The position numbers were made by a program, and so were the translations under genes. This document shows positions 1 to 5,401 of a stretch of DNA of 5,994 nt, piece after piece (positions within the stretch are counted from its first letter, which is position 1; every line of letters starts with the position of its first letter). The notes under the pieces are model-generated. The model did no database searches and was not told the DNA's origin. It was given only the letters and a program-made list of their open reading frames with translations. The stretch comes from an uncultured Ruminococcus sp. Its GTDB lineage: Bacteria; Bacillota; Clostridia; Oscillospirales; Ruminococcaceae. The DNA is taken from assembly GCA_945876405.1 (NCBI GenBank), contig CAMCOJ010000139.1:1-5994 (forward strand), read 5' to 3'.

Positions 1-25
1 ACTAAAGTTGCAAGAGGTGAGGCAT

Positions 26-223
26 ATGGGAGAGGCAGATATTGTATACGATATAAAATCTGGAATCTTTCAGTTTTACTGTACTAACTGTAAAACGCTT
101 CAGGAATGCTCTGTAAAGGAAAATGATAGTGGAAAAATCCGTTGTCGTGGGTGTAGATGTGAAATATTTTTTTCTCTCAAACGACGGTATACGGAATTTA
201 AAGTGTATCCGCCTAAAATTTAA
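26..223 (+). CDS. Small zinc-ribbon protein, possibly Com-like
   Basis: A 65-residue protein. The ATG at 26 is preferred to an in-frame TTG at 8 because a GAGGTG ribosome site lies six bases upstream of it. The visible signature is a C-x2-C pair (CTNC, about residues 19-22) and a second cluster CRGCRC (about residues 40-45), spaced as in a single four-cysteine zinc ribbon, followed by a basic stretch (SLKRR) near the C-terminus. Short zinc ribbons of this layout include the phage Mu Com family, which binds mom mRNA and activates its translation. The resemblance is in cysteine spacing and size only, and no mom-like gene follows here. DNA or RNA binding is inferred. The gene lies on the phage side of the window and may be cargo or part of the lost left arm of the prophage. 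Confidence 0.65.
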   Translation: MGEADIVYDIKSGIFQFYCTNCKTLQECSVKENDSGKIRCRGCRCEIFFSLKRRYTEFKVYPPKI

Positions 224-359
224 ATAACTGCATAGCTTTGGACCGGTCAGGCTGAAACAGTGCCTAGTTAAATCCGTCATCCGGGTTATGTAAAGATCGA
301 CTGGTGCACCAGAGCTTACGAAATCGTAAGTAACAACGTGGAAAGCCACCGATAAAACA
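224..359 (+). other. Non-coding stretch rich in inverted repeats, possible structured RNA or element remnant
   Basis: No credible gene lies here, and the sequence is unusually full of dyads. They are GACCGGTC (241-248), a stem AGGCTG/CA-GCCT with a two-base bulge (249-265), a perfect 12-base palindrome CTGGTGCACCAG (301-312), a 7+7 inverted repeat CTTACGA/TCGTAAG around two bases (315-330), and GTGG-AAAG-CCAC (338-349). Three of them follow one another almost without gaps and stop just before the terminase fragment. This arrangement would suit the 3' end of an intron, an element-associated guide RNA, or a plain relic of another mobile element, and I recognise none of these with confidence. 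No T-run follows the hairpins, so it is not an ordinary terminator. Confidence 0.4.
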
Positions 360-950
360 ATGTCACAGGATAAGTGTATCCGTTTTCCACCGCTTGACGA
401 GGATGACTGCTATTATATCCTGCCTTATTTTTGGATTCCGGAAGAAACAATTTCCCTCCGAGTCCGAAGAGACCATGTTCCTTACGATGTATGGGAACGG
501 AAGGGATTTCTGCAGACAACAGAGGGAAATGTAGTTCATTACGGTTTCATAGAAAACTTTATTGATGAATTAGGCACGAGATATAATATCAAGGAGATAG
601 CGTTTGACCGATTGGGCGCTGTTCAGATGAGTCAGAATCTTTAAGGTCTGGGATTTACAATGGTCCAGTTCGGACAAGGTTACAAGGATATGAGTCCTCC
701 GACTAAAGAACTGATGAAGCTGACACTTGAAAAGAAGATAGCCCACAACGGTCATCCTGTTCTCCGATGGATGATGGATAATATTTTCATCCGGCGTGAT
801 CCTGCCGGCAATATAAAAATGGACAAAGAAAAATCCACCGAAAAAATCGATGGATCTGTTGCAACTGTTATGGCTCTCGACAGGGCTATCAGGTGTGGAT
901 GCGAAACTGCTGACAGCGTTTATGATTCGAGAGAGATGATATTGCTGTAA
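360..950 (+). pseudogene. terL: Terminase large subunit, C-terminal remnant with internal stop
   Basis: The reading frame matches the nuclease-domain end of HK97-type phage terminase large subunits. These cut and pump DNA concatemers into the prohead. Recognisable family stretches are FPP-DEDD-YYILPYFWIPE near the start, IKEIAFDR, FGQGYKDMSPPTKEL, and the terminal block KIDGSVATVMALDRAIRCG with a catalytic-type aspartate. The ATPase domain and the first nuclease aspartate are missing. Family proteins are about 550 residues and only about 195 codons remain. The ATG at 360 has no ribosome site, and family-like sequence begins only about 370-378. An in-frame TAA at 642-644 replaces what is usually a glutamate codon (NL-E-GLGF), and translation resumes in the same frame afterwards, so this is a nonsense mutation and not a frameshift. 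At 612-614 TTG encodes Leu where the family usually has Trp (DRWGA). Confidence 0.9.
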
Positions 951-970
951 GCGACAAACTGGGATTTATA

Positions 971-1345
971 CTACCAACATAATCCTGTAACAACTTCTGA
1001 AATTATAAAATTCCATTTTGATAATAAATCAAATCCATTATAAAAAATATGTCTTCTTGTAGTAAATTCATTAAAAGACAAATTAGAAATAATGAGAGCA
1101 GCCATTTGGGGAGAAATTATTTTTAAACAGTATTCTTCATTATCTTTTTTCATAATAATGGCTTCGTTGTAAATATCAAAAATTGGATGCTCATGTTTGT
1201 GGATTGCATCTAATGGAAAATATATAGAAATAATAGAAGTTTTATCATTAATTGGGGATAGATTAATTGTTGTTTCCGCTTCTAATTCATACCACCATAT
1301 ATATTGTTGGTTATTGACAGTTATAGTTCTTGTTTTTCGTTTCAA
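971..1345 (-). CDS. Uncharacterised 124-residue AT-rich cargo protein
   Basis: This gene is transcribed against every phage gene around it. The start is TTG at 1345, chosen because GGAG sits seven bases upstream in the - strand reading and no ATG fits. The protein begins with basic residues (KRKTR), then VNNQQYIWWYE, a predicted beta-rich middle, and a C-terminal part with ISPQMAALIISNL and FNGFDLL-like hydrophobic runs. It has no signal peptide, no membrane helix and no catalytic motif I can name. It looks intact, although the terminase beside it is broken. One 60-base sample (1021-1080) has 11 G/C bases, against 29 of 60 in a sample of the portal gene (1981-2040), which points to separate acquisition. 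It fills the gap between the terminase stop and the portal ribosome site, where phages of this type usually have only a few bases. It probably belongs to a small conserved hypothetical family; function is unknown. Confidence 0.75.
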   Translation of the reverse strand: MKRKTRTITVNNQQYIWWYELEAETTINLSPINDKTSIISIYFPLDAIHKHEHPIFDIYNEAIIMKKDNEEYCLKIISPQMAALIISNLSFNEFTTRRHIFYNGFDLLSKWNFIISEVVTGLCW

Positions 1346-1351
1346 AACAAA

Positions 1352-1359
1352 TCTCCTCT
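1352..1359 (-). promoter_or_regulatory. Ribosome binding site for the TTG start at 1345
   Basis: Read on the - strand this is AGAGGAGA. The GGAG core lies seven bases before a TTG codon at 1345, and that codon opens the frame with KRKTR. This decides the non-ATG start of the 124-residue gene. Confidence 0.7.
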
Positions 1360-1403
1360 AAATTCATATTTGTAAGGCTCTTTCAACCTTGCTCTTTTCA
1401 TTA

Positions 1404-1433
1404 ATTATATCATCAACCCATATTAAAAGTCAA
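1404..1433 (-). promoter_or_regulatory. Strong sigma-70-type promoter for the - strand cargo gene
   Basis: On the - strand the -35 box is TTGACT (1433-1428). An 18-base spacer follows, then a perfect TATAAT -10 box (1409-1404) with a TG one base before it (extended -10). Transcription would start near 1397 and give a leader of roughly 50 bases before the TTG start. The promoter lies within about 25 bases of the portal start codon, so it fires away from the portal gene. Confidence 0.75.
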
Positions 1434-1451
1434 CCACGAAAGGAGCTTTCC

Positions 1452-2705
1452 ATGAGTATTTTTTCAGGACTTTTCAAGTCAAGAGACAAGCCGAAGGACA
1501 GTTATGACAGCCCGTCATACAGTTATTTCTTTGGACGAACTCACAGCGGCAAGCGAGTAAATGACAGAACGGCTCTGCAGCATATTATCGTGTATGCCTG
1601 CGTAAGAGTGCTGTCTGAAGCAATCGCACAGCTGCCGCTTCATGTTTATAAATACACCGATAACGGTAAGGAGCGAGTGACTAAACACCCGCTTTATTTT
1701 TTGCTCCATGACCAGCCAAATCCTGAAATGACTTCGTTTATTTTCAGAGAAACACTTATGGGGCATATTTTGATTTACGGAAATGCTTTTGCACAGATCA
1801 TCAGAAACGGCAGGGGAGATGTAATTGGGTTATATCCGCTGCCGCCTGATAAAGTCAAGGTTGACAGAGATGACAAGAACCGTCTCGTATACATTTACAG
1901 CCGATACGATGAAGCGAATCCGAATATGAAAGTTCAGGGCGATATCGTTCTGAGAGCAGAAGATGTACTGCATATTCCGGGACTTGGTTTTGACGGACTT
2001 GTGGGTTATTCACCGATTGCTCTCGCCAAGAATGCAATCGGTATATCTTTAGCCTGTGAGGAGTACGGTTCAGCATTCTTCGCAAACGGAGCAAGTCCTT
2101 CCGGTGTACTTGAACATCCGGGAGTAATCAAGGATCCGGAACGTGTACGCAACGCATGGCAGAGAGCATACGGTTCAGGAAATGCTCACAAAACTGCAAT
2201 CCTTGAAGAAGGCATGAAGTACACGCCTATATCAATCCCGAATAATGAAGCACAGTTCCTTGAAACAAGAAAGTTTCAGATTGAGGAAATCGCAAGACTC
2301 TACAGAGTGCCGCTTCATATGATTGGTGACCTTGAACATTCGACCTTCAGCAATATCGAACAGCAGTCACTTGAATTCGTAAAGTACACACTTGATCCAT
2401 GGATTGTTCGATGGGAACAAAGCCTTCATAAAGCCTTACTTGGCGAATCGGAAAAGGGCGAATACTTCATCAAGTTCAATGTTGAAGGCCTGTTACGAGG
2501 CGACTACGCAAGCAGAATGCAGGGCTACAGCACAGCACGTCAGAACGGCTGGATGTCGGCAAATGATATCAGAGAGCTGGAGGACATGAATATGATACCG
2601 GATGAACTTGGCGGTAACCTGTATCTTGTAAACGGAAGTTTCACAAAACTTCAGGATGCAGGTGCATTCACAAAATCTGATAAGAAGGAGGATAACAGCA
2701 AATGA
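1452..2705 (+). CDS. Phage portal protein, HK97 type, apparently intact
   Basis: A 417-residue protein of normal length for HK97/SPP1-like siphophage portals. These form the dodecameric ring at one capsid vertex through which DNA enters and leaves and to which the tail connector binds. Family marks in order are VYACVRVLSEAIAQLP (about residues 36-51), KHPLYFLLHDQPNPEM, the GNAFAQIIRNGRG segment, LYPLPPDKV, and GLVGYSPIALAKNAIG. Then comes the channel/stem part with RLYRVPLHMIGDL and FSNIEQQSLEFVKYTLDPW (about residues 295-320), followed by GLLRGDYASRMQGY. The start is ATG 1452 because AAAGGAG lies six bases before it; an upstream in-frame TTG at 1389 lies in the promoter region of the divergent gene. 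The stop overlaps the protease start (ATGA at 2702-2705), the usual phage coupling. It has no visible lesion, which is striking beside broken neighbours. Confidence 0.95.
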   Translation: MSIFSGLFKSRDKPKDSYDSPSYSYFFGRTHSGKRVNDRTALQHIIVYACVRVLSEAIAQLPLHVYKYTDNGKERVTKHPLYFLLHDQPNPEMTSFIFRETLMGHILIYGNAFAQIIRNGRGDVIGLYPLPPDKVKVDRDDKNRLVYIYSRYDEANPNMKVQGDIVLRAEDVLHIPGLGFDGLVGYSPIALAKNAIGISLACEEYGSAFFANGASPSGVLEHPGVIKDPERVRNAWQRAYGSGNAHKTAILEEGMKYTPISIPNNEAQFLETRKFQIEEIARLYRVPLHMIGDLEHSTFSNIEQQSLEFVKYTLDPWIVRWEQSLHKALLGESEKGEYFIKFNVEGLLRGDYASRMQGYSTARQNGWMSANDIRELEDMNMIPDELGGNLYLVNGSFTKLQDAGAFTKSDKKEDNSK

Positions 2706-2944
2706 AGAAATTCTGGAACTTTATAAAAAATGATGCAGAAACGGAGCTTCTCTTTAACGGACCAATTTCCGAAGATACATGGTTCGGAGACGAGATCACA
2801 CCGGCTTTGTTCAGAGATGAACTGTCAAAAGTCAGCGGAAATCTTACTGTGTGGCTTAATAGTCCGAGAGGAGATGTCTTCGCTGCATCACAAATATACA
2901 CCATGCTGAAAAATCATCCCGGTAAGACTGCCGGGTGCAGTTAA
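2702..2944 (+). pseudogene. ClpP-type prohead protease, N-terminal fragment
   Basis: This is the start of a ClpP-family (S14) head maturation protease, the serine peptidase that trims scaffold and capsid proteins in many siphophages. Seen are the N-terminal strand ELLFNGPISEDTWFGDEITP and the block LTVWLNSPRGDVFAASQIYTMLKNHPGK. The usual motif is SPGGD; here the first Gly is Arg (AGA at 2867-2869, residue 56), a change in the loop that normally forms the oxyanion hole. Homology ends at about residue 75, at HPGK (2915-2926). The catalytic Ser and His segments are absent. The last five codons up to the TAA at 2942 are out-of-frame reading of the tail gene. The product would be 80 residues against about 200-240 expected and cannot be an active protease. 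Confidence 0.88.
2919..2926. other. Deletion junction, protease to major tail protein
   Basis: The bases CCGGTAAG serve both partners. In the protease frame they lie within Pro-Gly-Lys of HPGK, a normal continuation. In the tail frame they begin Pro-Val-Arg of PVRLPGAV, also normal. A short shared sequence at the join would fit microhomology-mediated or slipped deletion. The deleted segment should have held the protease remainder, capsid, head-tail connectors and tail N-terminus. Confidence 0.7.
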
Positions 2945-3416
2945 TCTTTCGATTGATGCAAACGGTGAAGCGGATAACTTTTATGCCGATAACTCTGTTT
3001 ACTATGTAATCAACAATAACGCCGGCTATAGCGGTGATCTTGAGATTGCACTTGTTCCAACAGAATTTGCAACAAATATTCTCGGAGAAGTACTTGACGG
3101 AAACGGTGTTCTTGCAGAACGAAACGATTCAGAACTGACAGAGTTTGCACTTGCTTTTGAATTTTCAGGAGATAAAAATAAGATTCGTCACTGGATGTAT
3201 CGCTGCAGTGCATCACGTCCGAAAACAGAAAGCAGCACTACAGAAGTAAAAACAGAAACGCTGTCAATTAAAGCTGCGGCACTTCCAAACGGCTTTGTAA
3301 AGTCAAAGACCTGTGAAAGCACCGAGGAATCAGTATATCTCAACTGGTTCAAAAATGTGTATTATCCAAGTGTCAAAGCTAAATCAGCGGTTGCGACAAC
3401 AACTAACAAGGAGTGA
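2919..3416 (+). pseudogene. Major tail protein (phi13 type), C-terminal part
   Basis: A continuous open frame from about 2919 encodes 165 residues typical of the phi13-type major tail tube protein, which stacks as hexamers into the tail tube. Family marks are LPGAVNLSIDANGEADNFYADN, then NAGYSGDLEIALVP, LGEVLDGNGVL, FALAFEFSGDKNKIRHWMYRCSASRP, and the terminal NWFKNVY block. The family N-terminus of some 30-40 residues is missing, and no ATG with a ribosome site exists at the new 5' edge. An internal ATG at 3195 lacks a ribosome site and would give only 73 residues. The frame differs from that of the protease fragment it is joined to, so no fusion protein results. Its stop at 3414-3416 abuts the ribosome site of the tail assembly chaperone, which is the normal phage arrangement. 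Confidence 0.88.
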
Positions 3417-3421
3417 TCAGT

Positions 3422-3802
3422 ATGGCTATTAAGAAAAATATCGTGATTGACGGAAGAGAAATACCTTTCAAGGCGAGTGCAGCAGTGCCTCGCCTTTATC
3501 GTCTTAAGTTCGGAAGGGATATCTACAGGGATTTTGCTTCACTTCAGACAAATGTTGAAGAGGAAGATGCCGAGAAGAGTGGCCTTGATATTGAAAGCCT
3601 TGAGGTCTTTGAAAATATCGCATTTATCATGGCCAAACACGCTGATCCGGATAAAGTTCCTGACAGCCCTGATGACTTCCTCGAACAGTTCAACACCTTC
3701 AGTATTTATGAAATTCTTCCTCAGCTTATTGAACTGTGGGGACTTAATACTGCAACGCAGATTGAATCTAAAAAAAACATCGCCCGACTGACCGCCCGAT
3801 GA
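3422..3802 (+). CDS. Tail assembly chaperone, upstream part (gpG-like)
   Basis: A 126-residue protein between the major tail gene and the tape measure, where siphophages encode the tail assembly chaperone. In the phage lambda pair the short form G coats the tape measure protein, and a frameshifted form adds a domain that recruits tail tube subunits. The start ATG 3422 follows AAGGAG (3408-3413) by eight bases; a GTG at 3413 in the same frame lies inside that ribosome site and is rejected. The protein opens with a beta segment (KKNIVIDGREIPFKASAAVPRLYRLKFGRDIYRDF), has an acidic middle, then the helical FENIAFIMAKHAD and LPQLIELWGLNT. All of this fits the family in Firmicute phages. It ends with an ATGA overlap onto the next frame and carries a slippery run at 3772-3778. 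Confidence 0.88.
   Translation: MAIKKNIVIDGREIPFKASAAVPRLYRLKFGRDIYRDFASLQTNVEEEDAEKSGLDIESLEVFENIAFIMAKHADPDKVPDSPDDFLEQFNTFSIYEILPQLIELWGLNTATQIESKKNIARLTAR
3772..3778 (+). promoter_or_regulatory. Candidate -1 ribosomal frameshift site A AAA AAC
   Basis: A run of eight A followed by C (3770-3778) contains the classic heptamer A AAA AAC, correctly phased with the chaperone frame (codons AAA 3773-3775 and AAC 3776-3778). A -1 slip enters the downstream frame at 3778, which stays open to the TAA at 3961. This would give a fusion of about 180 residues, 119 from the first frame and 61 from the second. Location and logic match the lambda G/GT frameshift. I see no clear downstream stem-loop. The ATGA overlap at 3799-3802 offers an alternative route to the second product. 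Confidence 0.65.
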
Positions 3803-3963
3803 CAACTCCTTTGTTTCTCCTTCGCTGTATACAGCTTGGCATATCCTTAAGTGAGCTTGATATGCTCACGATAGGGATTGTCAATGATATGTTCAGCGAA
3901 AGGGAAAGAGATGAGTATGAGTGGGTTGAGTTGGCTACGGATTCAGATATGGCGGCTTTTTAA
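3799..3963 (+). CDS. Tail assembly chaperone, downstream part (T-like domain)
   Basis: A 54-residue frame that opens MTTPLFLLRCIQLGIS, followed by SELDMLTIGIVNDMF, a charged RERDEYEW segment and an ATDSDM tail. This is the typical short protein found between chaperone and tape measure in Firmicute siphophages. The characteristic (D/L)LTIG(M/I)V motif links it to the T extension of the chaperone. It lies in the -1 frame relative to the chaperone and its ATG overlaps that stop codon (ATGA). No independent ribosome site is seen, so it is made by frameshifting, by stop-start coupling, or both. The frame is intact, so the chaperone pair is one of the few undamaged phage units in the window. Confidence 0.8.
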   Translation: MTTPLFLLRCIQLGISLSELDMLTIGIVNDMFSERERDEYEWVELATDSDMAAF

Positions 3964-3965
3964 TG

Positions 3966-3994
3966 TTGATTTAACACTTCTTTCATGGTATAAT
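3966..3994 (+). promoter_or_regulatory. Near-consensus extended -10 promoter for the cargo gene at 4058
   Basis: TTGATT (3966-3971), a 17-base spacer, and a perfect TATAAT (3989-3994) preceded by TGG, which makes an extended -10. It starts three bases after the chaperone extension stop. Transcription would begin near 4001-4003 and give a leader of about 55 bases. It can drive the next gene without any phage late promoter. Confidence 0.78.
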
Positions 3995-4057
3995 TACTTC
4001 ATTAATGTTTACTGATTTAAGTTAGACTAATCCTAATTTCTATCTGAGGTAATATGA

Positions 4058-4333
4058 ATGAAATACATATTGGAAACTACTTTTAATGAGGAAGAATTAA
4101 CTTTTATTGATAAATATAAATGTGAAATACTATCTGAAATAAAATTATCAAAGACAAATTTTACAGAAAATGAAATACCCAGACGGATTATTAAATATTG
4201 TGGAACATACATAGCTGAAATTATTGATGATGAGGATAATCAATTAATATGGGCAGCCTTAACAAAATATAAAGGGGTGTGGCATTATAGTTGCTACTAT
4301 GAAACATTAGAAGTTATGAGAGATAGTATTTAA
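4058..4333 (+). CDS. Uncharacterised 91-residue AT-rich cargo protein
   Basis: The ATG at 4058 has GAGG (4046-4049) eight bases upstream; an ATG at 4054 is in another frame and is closed early. The product is acidic in the middle (EIIDDEDNQ) with two aromatic clusters (WAALTKYKGVWHYSCYY) and a charged helical start (FNEEELTFIDKYK). It has no signal peptide, membrane helix or known catalytic motif, and I do not recognise a family. The size and mixed charged-aromatic make-up would suit a small soluble partner-binding protein such as an immunity or inhibitor protein, but that is a guess. A 60-base sample (4081-4140) has 11 G/C bases, far below the phage genes. It sits between the chaperone stop and a terminator that precedes the tape measure gene, with its own promoter. 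Confidence 0.72.
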   Translation: MKYILETTFNEEELTFIDKYKCEILSEIKLSKTNFTENEIPRRIIKYCGTYIAEIIDDEDNQLIWAALTKYKGVWHYSCYYETLEVMRDSI

Positions 4334-4373
4334 AATCCAGATTTAACAAACTAAATCACTTATAAAATAATTT

Positions 4374-4398
4374 GCAGTCACTTTGTGGCTGCTTTTTT
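4374..4398 (+). terminator. Intrinsic terminator upstream of the tape measure gene
   Basis: GCAGTCAC pairs with GTGGCTGC (eight pairs, one of them G-T) around a TTT loop and is followed at once by six T. It would stop transcripts from the 91-residue cargo gene. A hairpin terminator just before the tape measure gene is also common in phages of this type, so it may belong to the original phage and damp transcription between the tail modules. Confidence 0.82.
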
Positions 4399-4423
4399 CT
4401 GTCCTGAACGGAGGTGACCACAC

Positions 4424-4831
4424 ATGGCAAACAGAATTAAAGGCATTACAGTTGAGATTGGAGGCGACACAACCAAGCTGTCCAAAGCACTTGAAGGTGT
4501 CAATAAAACCATAAAGAACACCCAGACACAGCTTAAGGACGTAGAAAAACTCCTGAAACTTGATCCAACTAATACAGAACTTCTTTCACAGAAACAGCGC
4601 CTCCTTGCTGACAGCATCACTGCAACAAAGGATAAACTCGCAACGCTTAAAACAACTGCTGAACAGGCGAATCAGGCACTTGCCAACGGTGAAATATCGC
4701 AGGAACAGTATGATGCGCTTCAGAGAGAAATCGTTGAAACTATGACAACTGTTACAGCAAGTATTATGAGGCTGTGTACATATTCTTCCACACAGGACTT
4801 CGTGTTTCGGAGTTCTGCGGTCTTACCATAA
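4424..4831 (+). pseudogene. Tape measure protein, N-terminal fragment
   Basis: The start MANRIKGITVEIGGDTTKLSKAL is the standard opening of siphophage tape measure proteins, which set tail length and are usually many hundreds of residues long. A strong site GGAGGTGA lies six bases before the ATG at 4424. The helical segment KTIKNTQTQLKDVEKLLKLDP, with regular heptad-like spacing of leucines, continues to about EQYDALQREIVET (codon about 105, 4736-4741). Beyond this the frame reads 25-30 unrelated residues through the integrase gene in the wrong frame, and stops at 4829-4831. The central hydrophobic and C-terminal parts are gone, so it cannot act as a length ruler. Confidence 0.88.
4735..4745. 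other. Deletion junction, tape measure to integrase
   Basis: Tape measure-like residues end at about IVET in one frame, and integrase-like residues begin about YDNCYSK in another. The switch therefore falls in GTTGAAACTATGA or within a few bases of it. The missing DNA should have held the rest of the tail, lysis and other modules and the first half or so of the integrase. Confidence 0.65.
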
Positions 4832-5388
4832 AGGACATTGACCTTGACAGGAAGATACTGAACATCGACCATCAGCTTCAGAGAACATCAAATATGCAGT
4901 ATGTCATTGAATCCACCAAGACAAAGGCAGGTACAAGGAAGATACCGATAACAAATGAGGTTGCTGAATGCTTCAGAAAAATAATCGAGAACAGAGAACC
5001 TCCAAGGGTTGAGAAGTTTATTGACGGATACAGCGGATTTCTGTTCTTTGACAGAAACGGAATGCCGCTTGTGGCTCTGCATTGGGAACACCGTTTCAGG
5101 CATATGCTTACCAGGTACAATGAGATTTATAGGAAGTGCCTTCCGAAAATTACTCCTCATGTATGCAGGCATACTTACTGCAGCATTCAGGCAAAATCAG
5201 GTATGAATCCGAAGACGCTTCAGTACCTTATGGGACATAGTGATATTGGTGTTACGCTTAATGTTTATACGCATTTAGGATTTGACGATGCTGCTGAGGA
5301 GATGGAAAGGATTCAGAAGGCTGAAGAAATCAGGGAGGAGATTGAGCCGAAGGAAGAGGTTACGCAGAAGATATTCAAAGTAGTATAA
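4741..5388 (+). pseudogene. int: Tyrosine integrase, catalytic domain only, 5' end lost
   Basis: This encodes the C-terminal catalytic domain of a phage/ICE-type tyrosine recombinase that integrates and excises DNA at att sites. Family-like residues begin about 4741 (YDNCYSKYYEA) and continue with FHTGLRVSEFCGL. The full catalytic set is visible: Arg (4801-4803), Lys in TKTKAGTRKIP (4918-4920), His and Arg of HVCRH (5158-5160 and 5167-5169), His of LMGHS (5236-5238), and the nucleophile Tyr in NVYTH (5266-5268). The arm-binding and core-binding N-terminal domains, roughly 170 residues, are missing. The frame differs from that of the tape measure fragment to which it is joined. A GTG at 4774 could open a 204-residue frame but has no convincing ribosome site. 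The catalytic core could be chemically competent but should not find att sites by itself. Confidence 0.88.
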
Positions 5389-5401
5389 TATAGTATAAGT
5401 T

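Noticed and set aside
2..349. 115-codon open frame on the - strand
   Set aside because: It is antisense to the zinc-ribbon gene and crosses the hairpin cluster. It has no ribosome site and no protein-like motifs, and the + strand gene explains the region better.
360..644. Independent 94-residue gene starting at the ATG at 360
   Set aside because: No ribosome site precedes the ATG and the sequence is terminase nuclease domain that continues in the same frame after the TAA, so it is part of one broken gene.
642..644. TAA read through by recoding or a variant genetic code
   Set aside because: TAA ends several clearly intact or normal frames in the window (for example 221-223 and 3961-3963), the terminase is already truncated, and a second unusual substitution lies nearby. 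Simple decay is enough.
1346..1440. A + strand promoter for the portal gene
   Set aside because: TTGTAA and TTGCTC occur, but neither has a good -10 at proper spacing. The only strong elements here read on the - strand.
951..1440. Target-site duplication flanking the reversed cargo gene
   Set aside because: The sequences at the two edges (951-970 and 1425-1440) share no convincing direct or inverted repeat, so insertion by a known transposon is not supported.
1515..2094. Open frames on the - strand under the portal gene
   Set aside because: These are shadows of a well-supported portal frame, without ribosome sites or recognisable motifs.
3447..3791. 114-codon + strand frame overlapping the chaperone
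   Set aside because: It lies fully inside the chaperone gene in another frame, with no ribosome site and no family-like sequence.
4424..5388. A functional tape measure-integrase fusion protein
   Set aside because: The two parts lie in different frames and the tape measure frame stops at 4829-4831, so no fusion can be made without a frameshift. No slippery site is evident at the join.
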